DNA of 64,000 nucleotides from Halorhabdus rudnickae. Its GTDB lineage: Archaea > Halobacteriota > Halobacteria > Halobacteriales > Haloarculaceae. Made by a program: the position numbers and the translations under genes. Positions 26,072-34,640 of the stretch are shown piece after piece. The DNA is taken from NCBI RefSeq assembly GCF_900880625.1, contig NZ_CAAHFB010000001.1, positions 1,116,001 to 1,180,000 of the forward strand, read 5' to 3'. The notes beneath the pieces were generated by a model that did no database searches, was not told the DNA's origin, and saw only the letters and a list, made by a program, of their open reading frames with translations. Position 1 is the stretch's first letter; the number at the start of each line of letters is the position of its first letter.

Positions 26072-26512
26072 TCACTCCGCCGAGCGCCGTGCAAACAGCC
26101 CCTCGACAACCATCGAGAGGACGACCTCGTCATCTCCGTTCGTGGTCGTCACCGCCAGGTCGACCTGGCCGCGTTCCGCATCGAAGGAGTCGCGATCGAC
26201 GACCTCGATCTCTGCGGTGAGTTCGTCGCCCGGGCGGACCGGCGTCGGCCAGCGCAGGTCCTCGACGCCGAGACCGGCCAGGACGGCCGATTCCGAAAAG
26301 AGACCGTCGACCATGAGACGCATCGTCAGGGCGGCAGTGTGCCACCCACTGGCGATCAGGCCGTCGAACATGTCCCCCTCGGGATCGCGTTCGGTATGCA
26401 TCGGGAGCGGATCGAACTGCTCGGCGAAGGCGACGATCTCCTCGGCACTGACGGTCCGTGGACCGGCCGTCCAGCCGTCGCCGACGGCAAAGTCATCGTA
26501 GTAGAACGTCAT
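26072..26512 (-). CDS. MaoC-like hot-dog dehydratase
   Basis: A 146-aa single hot-dog domain protein. It carries the (R)-hydratase-type block F-A-E-Q-F-D-P-L-P-M-H-T, with catalytic D and H, and the following G-L-I-A-S-G-W-H-T-A-A. Family members hydrate enoyl-CoA; the substrate here is unknown. It lies between btuD (convergent) and coxB on the same strand, with a 40-bp gap to coxB. Confidence 0.87.
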   Translation of the reverse strand: MTFYYDDFAVGDGWTAGPRTVSAEEIVAFAEQFDPLPMHTERDPEGDMFDGLIASGWHTAALTMRLMVDGLFSESAVLAGLGVEDLRWPTPVRPGDELTAEIEVVDRDSFDAERGQVDLAVTTTNGDDEVVLSMVVEGLFARRSAE

Positions 26513-26552
26513 GGGTTCGAACTCCGGGACGACGAAGGAAAAGCGACCTGAA

Positions 26553-27263
26553 TTACGCCGACTGCTCGTCGAGCCAATCCTGGAAGTCTTCCTGGCTCAC
26601 GACTTCGACGGTCCCCAGCATGCCCGAGTGGCCGGCCCCACAGTACTCCGCACAGTAGAGCTGGTGTGCGCCGGTCTCCGTGGGCTCGGTCGTCAGATAG
26701 TTCGCCTGCCCGGGGAAGGCGTCCTGTTTCAGCCCTAGTCCGGGGACGTGGAACGAGTGCAACCAGTCCTTGGATGTGACATTCAGCCGGACCTCCCGAT
26801 CGACCGAGAGCACCATCGTCCCCCCCGTCGTCACGTTGTGTTCGGGGTATTCGAACGTCCAGCTGTACTTCTGGGCGACGACATCGACCTCCAGCGTGTC
26901 GTCCTCCCCAGCGGCGACGCCGGATGAGGTGACGTGCTCGTCGGCCAGGACGCCATACGAGGCGATGCCGACGAACAGCAGGACGACGGCCGTCGCGACG
27001 GTCCAGGTGATCTCGAGTCGGCGGTTCTCCCTCGTGGGCTTTGGCTCGTCGACCTTGTCGGCACGGTAGCGCCAGACAGTGTAGACGAGGATCCCCTCGA
27101 CCAGCAGCGTGATGGGGATGGCGACCGCCAGCAGTTCGTAGTTGAGCCCCCAGATCAACCCGTCCGTCGTCGAAGCACCCGACTGGGCGGCCACGGGATG
27201 GACGAGCGTCGCCAATCCCGAAAGCGTGAGGACCGCGACAAGCCCGTTTCGCGTCTCGGTCAT
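26553..27263 (-). CDS. coxB: Cytochrome c oxidase subunit II
   Basis: Carries the CuA centre that accepts electrons for a haem-copper terminal oxidase. The 236-aa protein (start M-T-E-T-R-N-G-L; an alternative in-frame ATG lies at 27302) has a signal peptide followed by two transmembrane helices. The cupredoxin domain has the CuA ligands H-S-F-H-V-P and C-A-E-Y-C-G-A-G-H-S-G-M. It has the family W-T-F-E-Y-P aromatic strand. Subunit I is not in this window. Haem O/A synthesis genes lie 2 kb away on the opposite strand. Confidence 0.93.
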   Translation of the reverse strand: MTETRNGLVAVLTLSGLATLVHPVAAQSGASTTDGLIWGLNYELLAVAIPITLLVEGILVYTVWRYRADKVDEPKPTRENRRLEITWTVATAVVLLFVGIASYGVLADEHVTSSGVAAGEDDTLEVDVVAQKYSWTFEYPEHNVTTGGTMVLSVDREVRLNVTSKDWLHSFHVPGLGLKQDAFPGQANYLTTEPTETGAHQLYCAEYCGAGHSGMLGTVEVVSQEDFQDWLDEQSA

Positions 27264-27349
27264 ACTCGGGCTTCGAGACAGCCAGTCATAAAGAGCGTTC
27301 ATCCGGCGAATTTCGGCGATTCCTCGCTGGTCGTCGGTACCGACCCTCC

Positions 27350-29089
27350 TTACTGCTCGAAGACGATCCGGACGACGTTCCCTTGCGGCTCGTTCTCGTC
27401 GAACTCGAGGTGTCCCCCAGACCGACGGACGACTAGCCAAGTGAGCCACAGCCCCAGTCCACGACCGTGGTTCAGCGGGTCGATGGTGGCGTCGTCGGTG
27501 ACCATCTTCACTTCCATGTCCGGGATCGGCGGGCAGCGGTCAGCAATCTCGACGACAGTCCGCTCCGCTGAGGTACTGATGTCGACGGTCACCGTCGGCT
27601 CTCTCTCCGTGGCGTGAACGATCGCGTTCTCGACAAGTTCGATGATGGCCCCCGACAGGTGTGTCGACGCTTTGACTGGCACGGGTGACGGTGTGGAAAC
27701 GGAGACCCTAGCGTGTGGGTAGCGATCCCGGACGTTCTCGACCGCGGCGTCTACGACTGCAGAGAGATCGAGCTGATCGCGCGTGGGGGAATCGGCAAGC
27801 AATCGCGTGATTCGACGTTCCTTATCGAACGTATCGAGCAGCGAATCACTCGTCTCGAGGATCTTGCTGGCGTGGGTTCGAGCAGCGATGTCACCCTCCG
27901 ATTCGATCATTTCGGCGTGACCAGTGATGACGTTGAGATTGTTGCGAGCGTCATGCCGGAGAACCCGGTCGATCTTGTGTAACTGGTTGATCCGCTCGCT
28001 CCGTTCGGTGATGTCCCGAATCGTCGACCCGTAGCCCCGAACCTCGCCGTCGACGCCCCAGAGTGGATAGTAGCGGATGTCGAGCAGACGGGTCCCCATA
28101 TCGGGGTGGTCTCGTTCCATCTCGTACTGGACACGCTCGCCAGACAGGACGCGATCGACGTGCTCGTCGAGACGGTGGTACGCGTCGGCACCGACGACAT
28201 CCGCCAGCGATCGACCCTCGATGGTCGTTTGATCGACACCGTGGTAGTCACAGTACCGTTCGTTCGCGAAGAGAAACCGCCGGTCGGCGTCCATCGCCGC
28301 CAGCAGGTCGGTCGAACTCTCGACGGCCTGCTCGTAGTTGCGAAGCCGTTCCTCGACGCGCCTGACGTCACTGACGTCCCTGATGATCAAAACGCTCGCG
28401 GGCTGTCCGACCCACTCGGTCGGCTGGGCGGACACCTCGACGGGGAGCGATCCCACACGACTCGCGAGGGTCCCGGGGGCGGCCTCGAGCGTTCGCTCAC
28501 CGGTCGCGACGGCCGCGAGCCGCGACTCGTCAATCTGAATCCCCTCGAAAGACAGTGCCCCCGGGAACGACTCGCCGACAACGTATTCACGGCCTTGGGC
28601 CCCGTAGAGTTCGAGCAACTGCGTGTTAACGAACACGTACCGGCCGTCCTGGACGATCGCGATCGCGTCCCGTGCCGAGTCGAGGTGGGTCGCCGCCCGG
28701 GCTTCGGCGGCAAACCGGTCCCGTTTGGCGCGGTGATACGCGACTGCCTCCTGGACGAGCGTCGGGAGTCGGTCGACGTCGGTCGGGTTGGAGAAGGTGT
28801 CGGTCGCCCCCGCCGCGACCGCGCGCCGGGCCGCCTGGCCGCCGGCGAACAGGATGACCGGCAAGCCAGGTGTTCGAGACCGGATCGTTTCCAGTAACGC
28901 GACGCCGTCGATTGCCGGCGGATCGTGATCGCAGATCACGCATTCAACGTCGCCGTCCCGGTCGATATCCTCGATCGCCGTGTCGATCGACGTCACGACC
29001 GAAACCGCGATCCGGTCGCTCGTCTCGAGGCCGGACATCGCGCCGTCCGTCGTGACTGCGAGGACGCGGATCGGATCGGAATGGGTCAT
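27350..29089 (-). CDS. Sensor histidine kinase with receiver-like and two PAS domains
   Basis: The 579-aa soluble protein starts M-T-H-S-D-P-I-R-V-L. Residues 1-115 resemble a receiver domain (E-C-V-I-C-D-H-D-P-P-A; L-P-V-I-L-F-A-G). Two PAS domains follow (about 125-235 and 245-370; D-A-D-R-R-F-L-F-A-N-E-R-Y in the second). The histidine-kinase core has the H-box V-L-R-H-D-A-R-N-N-L, N-box E-L-V-E-N-A-I-V-H-A and G-box G-R-G-L-G-L-W-L-T-W-L-V. No membrane segment. It sits between coxB and the haem synthesis fusion, unusual for that cluster. Signal and partner are unknown. Confidence 0.87.
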   Translation of the reverse strand: MTHSDPIRVLAVTTDGAMSGLETSDRIAVSVVTSIDTAIEDIDRDGDVECVICDHDPPAIDGVALLETIRSRTPGLPVILFAGGQAARRAVAAGATDTFSNPTDVDRLPTLVQEAVAYHRAKRDRFAAEARAATHLDSARDAIAIVQDGRYVFVNTQLLELYGAQGREYVVGESFPGALSFEGIQIDESRLAAVATGERTLEAAPGTLASRVGSLPVEVSAQPTEWVGQPASVLIIRDVSDVRRVEERLRNYEQAVESSTDLLAAMDADRRFLFANERYCDYHGVDQTTIEGRSLADVVGADAYHRLDEHVDRVLSGERVQYEMERDHPDMGTRLLDIRYYPLWGVDGEVRGYGSTIRDITERSERINQLHKIDRVLRHDARNNLNVITGHAEMIESEGDIAARTHASKILETSDSLLDTFDKERRITRLLADSPTRDQLDLSAVVDAAVENVRDRYPHARVSVSTPSPVPVKASTHLSGAIIELVENAIVHATEREPTVTVDISTSAERTVVEIADRCPPIPDMEVKMVTDDATIDPLNHGRGLGLWLTWLVVRRSGGHLEFDENEPQGNVVRIVFEQ

Positions 29090-29323
29090 TGTACCAGGTG
29101 TTCGGGGATCCCCGGAAACGAGTGATCCATCAGGGGGTTGATCCCATAACAACATATTGCGAAGGTGGAAAGATTACTCTTTGGTCGACAGCGAGCGTCG
29201 CCGCCGACGGCCCGAATATGGGTGCGGTCGGATTTCAGCCCCCGTACTCGATCTACCACACACCAGGCACCGCCAAACCCGACAAGTCTTGCAGCGGGGG
29301 GAAGCCTAAGTATCGCCCACCAC

Positions 29324-29331
29324 GGAGGTGA
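29324..29331 (+). promoter_or_regulatory. Shine-Dalgarno sequence fixing the CtaA-CtaB start
   Basis: GGAGGTGA lies 11 bp upstream of the GTG at 29343, one of few strong ribosome-binding sites in a window dominated by leaderless or overlapping starts. The ATG at 29333 is only 1 bp away from it and in the wrong frame. Confidence 0.5.
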
Positions 29332-29342
29332 AATGAGAACCA

Positions 29343-30767
29343 GTGTTACGGAATCGAGTCGACGGCGTCCCGCTGTCGACGTTACTTGCCGGGACCATCG
29401 TCGGCGTCTATCTGCTCGTCGTCGCGGGGGCGACCGCCTCGATCGCCGACGCCGCCGCGACCTGTTCGAGTTGGCCGGCCTGCGGGATCCCTTCTGTGGA
29501 GTCGCCCGCACTGGCTATCGCCTGGGTCCATCGGCTACTCGCCGCCACCGTCGGCGCGGCGGTGTTACTGACCACCGTCGTCGGCTTCCGGCGCGTTTCG
29601 GATCGCCGGGTCCGGGGGGCGCTCGCCCTCGCGGTCGTGCTCTTTCCCCTCCAGATCGGCCTGGGAGCGGTCGTAACAGTCACCGGCGCCGCCGGGATCT
29701 CGCCGACAATCCACCTTGGCGTGGCGATGAGCATCTTCGGGGCGCTCGTACTCGCGCTGGCCTGGCACCTCGAAGTCGAGTACGGCGATCCCGACGATCG
29801 CTCCGTGACCCAACCGGATCCTGATCCGGTCCCTGCCGGAGACGCCACAGACGGGAGCACCCAGGCGGGCGGCCGACGCGACCGCGGCCCCCTCGGAGAG
29901 ATCATCGCGACCCTCCGGGCGTACGTTAGCCTGACTAAGCCGCGATTGATGTGGCTGCTGTGTCTCGTCGCCTCTGCGGGGATGGCACTTGCTGCAGCGG
30001 GCGGGCAAGCATTGACGACCGGGACAGTACTCGCGACGCTTTCAGGTGGCGTCCTCGCCATCGGTGCCAGCGGAACCTTCAATCACATCCTCGAACGAGA
30101 CCGTGACAAACGGATGGAACGCACGTCGGATCGGCCGGTCGCAACCGATCGTGTCCCGATCCGCAACGCCGTGGTATTCGGCCTCGCGCTGGCGACCCTC
30201 TCGCTGGCCGTCTTCGCGTCGATCAACCTACTTGCGGCCGCACTCGGTCTCTCGGCGATCCTGTTTTACAGCGTCGTCTACACCCTGCTGTTGAAGCCCA
30301 ATACGGTACAAAATACCGTCCTCGGTGGCTTCGCGGGAGCGCTCCCGGCACTGATCGGCTGGGCCGCCGTCACGGGGACACTCGGCGTGCCCGGTCTTGC
30401 ACTTGCGGGAATCGTCTTCCTGTGGACGCCAGCGCACTTCTACAACCTGGCGCTGGCCTACCGCGATGACTACGAGCGCGGCGGCTTCCCGATGATGCCC
30501 GTCGTTCACGGCGCGACGGTCACGCGCAAACATATCCTGCTGTACCTCGGCGCGACGCTGCTGGCCGCAAGCGGGCTCGCCGCGCTGGCGAACCTGGGCG
30601 TCCTCTACGGGGCAACCGTCGCGACCGTCGGCGCCGTCTTCCTGTGGGCCGTCCTGGCACTGCATCGCGAGCGAACGACGGCCGCGGCCTTCCGGGCCTT
30701 CCACGCCTCGAACGCCTTTCTGGGGGCGCTGCTGGTCGCGGTCGTGATCGACGCCATGGTCGTATGA
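29343..30767 (+). CDS. ctaB: Haem A synthase-like / protoheme IX farnesyltransferase fusion
   Basis: The 474-aa membrane protein combines two steps of haem maturation for cytochrome oxidase. Residues 1-150 are four-helix CtaA-like (C-S-S-W-P-A-C-G, W-V-H-R-L-L-A, T-I-H-L-G-V-A), i.e. one half of a usual CtaA. After a charged linker, residues 195-474 are a UbiA-type haem O synthase: S-L-T-K-P-R-L-M, N-H-I-L-E-R-D-R-D-K-R-M-E-R-T, W-T-P-A-H-F-Y-N-L-A. The start is GTG 29343, supported by GGAGGTGA at 29324-29331, 11 bp upstream. The stop overlaps the next ATG. This N-terminal fusion occurs in other haloarchaea to my knowledge. Confidence 0.9.
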   Translation: MLRNRVDGVPLSTLLAGTIVGVYLLVVAGATASIADAAATCSSWPACGIPSVESPALAIAWVHRLLAATVGAAVLLTTVVGFRRVSDRRVRGALALAVVLFPLQIGLGAVVTVTGAAGISPTIHLGVAMSIFGALVLALAWHLEVEYGDPDDRSVTQPDPDPVPAGDATDGSTQAGGRRDRGPLGEIIATLRAYVSLTKPRLMWLLCLVASAGMALAAAGGQALTTGTVLATLSGGVLAIGASGTFNHILERDRDKRMERTSDRPVATDRVPIRNAVVFGLALATLSLAVFASINLLAAALGLSAILFYSVVYTLLLKPNTVQNTVLGGFAGALPALIGWAAVTGTLGVPGLALAGIVFLWTPAHFYNLALAYRDDYERGGFPMMPVVHGATVTRKHILLYLGATLLAASGLAALANLGVLYGATVATVGAVFLWAVLALHRERTTAAAFRAFHASNAFLGALLVAVVIDAMVV

Positions 30768-31471
30768 GCACCGTCACACTCCCGCGGTCGCTCCCGCTCC
30801 CGTCCCGCGAGACGCTCGTCTGGGGCGCGCTACTGGTCAATACCGAGGCGCTGGTGATACTGGGATACGTCTTGTTCAGCGACACGCAGTTGCTGAACCT
30901 GGCTGCCCTCCGACTGTACGTCTACCCGTTCGTCTGGATCAACGTCTCGCTGTGGGCACTCGCCCGCGTCCGGCCGCCGGCCGCGCCCACCCGTCGGCGC
31001 CTGTTCGCCGGGGTGCTGGCAGTCGGGTACTTGCTCGTCCTGTCGTATCTGGGCGGGCTGGTCTCGCTGGCCGGATCGGGCGGGTTCGACGTCTCGGTCA
31101 ACGCCCTGACGATTCCACCCGGCTGGGGGCCCTCGGTGTCGGTCGACGCCGCCGGCCTGCTGGTGACGCTGCTCCCGTTCAAAGTGCTTGGGTACGTTAC
31201 GCTGTCGTACCTCGTCTACGCGATGGTCGTGGAAGCGGCTGGGTTCGTTCCGGCCGTCCTGGGGCTGTTCTCGTGTGTCTCCTGTGTCTGGGCCGCGGTG
31301 GTCGTCCCGCTGACGGGAGCCATCGGCGGGTCAACAGCGCTGGCAGGGATAGTCTACGCCGGTGGATACGACCTCTCGACGGTCGTGTTCGTCCTCGCAG
31401 TCCTGCTTTTGGTCTGGCGGCCGTCGTTCTCGACGCTGAACCGATTCACTTTAGGGGGTTCCTCGGGGTGA
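30764..31471 (+). CDS. Membrane protein linked to haem/ABC cluster (DUF7546-like)
   Basis: The 235-aa protein has six to seven transmembrane helices and few conserved polar residues; a loop contains L-F-S-C-V-S-C-V-W. It starts with ATG 30764, overlapping the ctaB stop (ATGA), and precedes an ABC ATPase by 7 bp. From memory, similar proteins sit between haem O synthase and an ABC transporter in other haloarchaea, so a role in oxidase assembly or metal handling is possible. No motif proves this. Confidence 0.72.
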   Translation: MSTVTLPRSLPLPSRETLVWGALLVNTEALVILGYVLFSDTQLLNLAALRLYVYPFVWINVSLWALARVRPPAAPTRRRLFAGVLAVGYLLVLSYLGGLVSLAGSGGFDVSVNALTIPPGWGPSVSVDAAGLLVTLLPFKVLGYVTLSYLVYAMVVEAAGFVPAVLGLFSCVSCVWAAVVVPLTGAIGGSTALAGIVYAGGYDLSTVVFVLAVLLLVWRPSFSTLNRFTLGGSSG

Positions 31472-31478
31472 ACGGATC

Positions 31479-32507
31479 GTGACGGACGCAATCGTCGCCG
31501 AAAATGTCCGACGGAGTTACGGTGACACCGTGGCGCTTTCCGGCGTCTCCCTGACTGTCGCGGCAGGCGAAGTTTTCGCGCTGGTCGGCCCCAACGGCGC
31601 GGGCAAGACCACGCTGGTCCGGGCGCTCACGGGCACGACCGACCACGAAGGCGAAGTCGCGCTGTTCGGTGAAGATCCACGGACATTCGATCGCTCGCGG
31701 ATCGGGCTGCTCCCGCAGGACTTTACGCCTCACGAACGGCTGACCGCCCGGGAGTTGATCGCGTACTACGCCGGCCTCTACGACGACGCGCACTCGCCGG
31801 GACGGATTCTGCCAGACGTAGGGCTGACCGACAGCGCCCAGACGACATACGAGAACCTCTCCGGTGGCCAGCAACGCCGAGCCTGCGTCGGCACGGCGCT
31901 GGTGAACGACCCCGATCTGTTGCTCCTCGACGAGCCGACCACCGGGATCGATCCGGCGGGCCGACGACGACTCTGGGAGCTGATTGAGGAGTTAGCCGCG
32001 GCGGGGACGACGGTGGTGCTGACGACTCACTACATGGCCGAAGCCCAGCGGCTGGCCGACCGGGTCGGACTCCTCGCCGACGGGGAACTCGTCGCCGTCG
32101 ACACCCCCTCTGTGCTCATCAACGCCCACGGCGGCGAGACGCGGCTGACGATCGAGACGACCCCGGCACCCGGATCGTTCGATCTCGACCTGGGCTACCG
32201 GACGGCGACGACCGACGACGAGCTACTCGTCTACGACGTCGCGCCGACCGAGATCGGGACGGTCGTCGAGGCACTGTCCGAGGAGGGTATCGAAGCCGAT
32301 TCGCTATCCTGGGCGGAACCGACACTCGAAGACGTCTATCTCGAACTCACCGGCCAAGCCGTCGGACGCGGCGGTGACGTACTAGCGGAAGACGACGAAC
32401 AGTCGACCAGACCGACGGAAGACGACGAACAGTCGACCGACTCGACGGAGGGTAGCCAGCGGACAACTGGACCAGCCGGAACACAGCCAGTGGAGGGAGA
32501 CGAGTGA
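31479..32507 (+). CDS. ABC transporter ATP-binding protein
   Basis: A 342-aa ABC-2 exporter ATPase starting at GTG 31479. Walker A is G-P-N-G-A-G-K-T-T, signature N-L-S-G-G-Q-Q-R-R and Walker B L-L-L-L-D-E-P-T, followed by T-T-H-Y-M-A-E-A-Q. The last 45 residues are an acidic, S/T-rich tail built partly from a 30-bp tandem duplication. It is coupled to the permease gene (4-nt overlap). The cluster context with ctaB suggests a haem- or copper-related substrate, an inference only. Confidence 0.9.
   Translation: MTDAIVAENVRRSYGDTVALSGVSLTVAAGEVFALVGPNGAGKTTLVRALTGTTDHEGEVALFGEDPRTFDRSRIGLLPQDFTPHERLTARELIAYYAGLYDDAHSPGRILPDVGLTDSAQTTYENLSGGQQRRACVGTALVNDPDLLLLDEPTTGIDPAGRRRLWELIEELAAAGTTVVLTTHYMAEAQRLADRVGLLADGELVAVDTPSVLINAHGGETRLTIETTPAPGSFDLDLGYRTATTDDELLVYDVAPTEIGTVVEALSEEGIEADSLSWAEPTLEDVYLELTGQAVGRGGDVLAEDDEQSTRPTEDDEQSTDSTEGSQRTTGPAGTQPVEGDE
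32386..32445 (+). repeat. 30-bp tandem duplication in the ATPase tail
   Basis: Two adjacent 30-bp units, 32386-32415 and 32416-32445, identical for 23 bp and similar in the rest. They encode two copies of the acidic peptide E-D-D-E-Q-S-T near the C-terminus of the ABC ATPase. Likely replication slippage in a low-constraint tail. Confidence 0.7.
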
Positions 32508-33295
32508 GCCTCGCGAGTCGGCTCGGCAGCGAGACGCGAGCGGCCGGGAAGGCGTTCCTCCGGCGCCGGACAGCCGTGTTCTTCACGTTCCTCTTTCCAC
32601 TCCTGATCGTCGGGATCTTCGGCGTGTTGATCCAGACGCGGCCGACCGGCGGCGGCCTGTTCACGGAGTCGCCGGCCTACTACGTTCCGGGGTACCTCGC
32701 CGTTGTCGTCCTGTTCACACCGCTTTCGCGGGTGGGCAGCGAGGTCGCGCGCCACCGGGAGGGCAATCGCTTCGAGAAGTTGGCGACGACGCCCCTCTCG
32801 CGGGTCGAGTGGCTCGCCGCCCAGACGCTGGTGAACGTCCTGATCATCGGGGTCGCGGCCGTGCTCATCCTGGCCGTGATGGTGATCGGGACCGGGGCCG
32901 AGATCGCACTGTCGCCCCTGCTTGCGGTCTTCCTCGCGCTGGGCGTCGCGCTGTTCTGTGCGGTCGGCGCGATGATCGGGAGCCTGGCGGACTCCCAGGA
33001 CGGCGTGATCTCGGCGAGCAACGGGATAGCGATCCCCCTCCTCTTCCTCTCGGAGACGTTCGTTCCGCCGTATCTGTTGCCCGAGTGGTTCCGGCCGCTG
33101 CTGGATCTCTCGCCGCTGACGTACTTCTCGCGGGGCGTCCGCGCGGTCGTGACTCCACCCGGAGCGGGCGTCGACGGCGTGGTCGTCTCTACGTGGCCGA
33201 GTGGCCCCGATCCGCTGTTCAATCTCGGCGTCCTCGCCGTACTCGCGGTAGTCGCGTTTGCGGTGGGAGCAATTGCACTCCCCCGGACCGATTGA
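32504..33295 (+). CDS. ABC-2 type transporter permease
   Basis: A 263-aa membrane protein with six predicted helices, starting at GTG 32504 inside the end of the ATPase gene. Features of ABC-2 permeases are visible: R-R-T-A-V-F-F-T-F-L-F-P near the N-terminus, R-E-G-N-R-F-E-K-L-A-T-T-P-L-S and L-D-L-S-P-L-T-Y-F near the C-terminus. It pairs with the preceding ATPase. Substrate unknown. Confidence 0.87.
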   Translation: MSLASRLGSETRAAGKAFLRRRTAVFFTFLFPLLIVGIFGVLIQTRPTGGGLFTESPAYYVPGYLAVVVLFTPLSRVGSEVARHREGNRFEKLATTPLSRVEWLAAQTLVNVLIIGVAAVLILAVMVIGTGAEIALSPLLAVFLALGVALFCAVGAMIGSLADSQDGVISASNGIAIPLLFLSETFVPPYLLPEWFRPLLDLSPLTYFSRGVRAVVTPPGAGVDGVVVSTWPSGPDPLFNLGVLAVLAVVAFAVGAIALPRTD

Positions 33296-33376
33296 CGACT
33301 AGATAACCACGAGATAGCCTCAGAGATGATAACGGACAGGGGAGCGTTTAGTATCCGCAAAACAAAACGGTAGATA

Positions 33377-34594
33377 ATGGTGGAGTGGCGAAAGCCATTG
33401 ACATCAGTGGATGAGATTATTCCGCTGCTAGTTCTCGGTAGCGGCGTGATCCTTCTCGGGTGGTCGTTACTCGAGTTGGTCGGGTTGTTCGCAGTCGGCT
33501 CTCCGGTGGCGTCCGAGCCGCGATACATGATTGGATACGTCACGCACATCCCAGCCTCTCTCGGGCTCATGTGGGGCGGGAAGTGGCTACAGGAGAGCGA
33601 GCTCCACTCGAAGTACTACCGGTCGGTCACGACGTACTGTGCCGTAGGAGGGTTCGGGTTCCTCGTTTTCAACGTTGGCCTCATGAGTTTCTTCCCGTCG
33701 GAATCGATTTGGCTCACGATCAACTGGCTGCGCTGGGCACTGTCACTGGGCCTGATCGTCGGGCTGTACGTCGGTATCTCACAGGCGCGGACGATCTATC
33801 ACACACTCATGGCAGAGCGTCAATCGCTCCGTGCGCAGCATCTGGAACAACAGCGGGATCTCGTCGACGACATGAACAGCATCCTGCGCCACGAGGTTCT
33901 CAACGCCACACAGACGATCCTCGGGACCGTCGGACTGCTACAGGACGAAAGCAAGCCGATCGATCCCGAAGACGAGCGTCTCGAACGAATACGCCACCAG
34001 GGCCAGGAACTGGCCGACGTGATTCGGGACGTCCGCTCGCTGTTGCACACGAAGCAAGACGGTCGAGAACTGGAAGCCATAAACCTGACCGAGGTCCTCC
34101 GTTCAGAGGTCGAGAACGTACGGGACCGTCATCCGACCGTCGAAATCGAAGAGTCCGTTCCGGAGGCCGTCACCGTCCGTGGGGACGAACTACTCGGACG
34201 TGTCTTCGGGAACCTGCTTGCCAACGCCGTCGAACACAACGACCCGGCAGACCTCCGGATACGGGTGGCCGGGACCGTCCGGGACGGAGCCGTCGTCGTC
34301 AGGATCGAGGACGACGGCGACGGCATTCCGGATCGAAATCTCGACATGCTGTTCGAACGGCCCCGACACGGTGATCACGGTCTGGGGCTGTACATCGTCA
34401 GTAAACTCCTCGACAGTTACGGGGGCTCGATCGACGTAGTGACGACCGGGGACGAAGGGACGGCGATCGAGGTCACGTTGCCGCTCCATCAGTCGGAGAA
34501 CCACCCCATCGCACCCGGCACGGAATCGGATGACGAACGCACGGCGGAGCCAGCGTCGAGTGACGATACCGTGCGGGCAGATCGAACGGACTGA
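33377..34594 (+). CDS. Membrane sensor histidine kinase
   Basis: A 405-aa protein with about four transmembrane helices (residues 12-140) serving as sensor. A coiled helix leads to the kinase core: H-box S-I-L-R-H-E-V-L-N-A-T, N-box N-L-L-A-N-A-V-E-H-N, G-boxes E-D-D-G-D-G-I-P and H-G-L-G-L-Y-I-V-S. The C-terminal 40 residues are acidic and disordered. No adjacent response regulator is present. A TATA-like TTTAGTA is about 28 bp upstream of the ATG. Its 3' end is 46 bp from fumC. Confidence 0.9.
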   Translation: MVEWRKPLTSVDEIIPLLVLGSGVILLGWSLLELVGLFAVGSPVASEPRYMIGYVTHIPASLGLMWGGKWLQESELHSKYYRSVTTYCAVGGFGFLVFNVGLMSFFPSESIWLTINWLRWALSLGLIVGLYVGISQARTIYHTLMAERQSLRAQHLEQQRDLVDDMNSILRHEVLNATQTILGTVGLLQDESKPIDPEDERLERIRHQGQELADVIRDVRSLLHTKQDGRELEAINLTEVLRSEVENVRDRHPTVEIEESVPEAVTVRGDELLGRVFGNLLANAVEHNDPADLRIRVAGTVRDGAVVVRIEDDGDGIPDRNLDMLFERPRHGDHGLGLYIVSKLLDSYGGSIDVVTTGDEGTAIEVTLPLHQSENHPIAPGTESDDERTAEPASSDDTVRADRTD

Positions 34595-34640
34595 CCCGAC
34601 ACGGACACTTAACCCCCTGGCGCGAGTCCGGTCGAACGCA

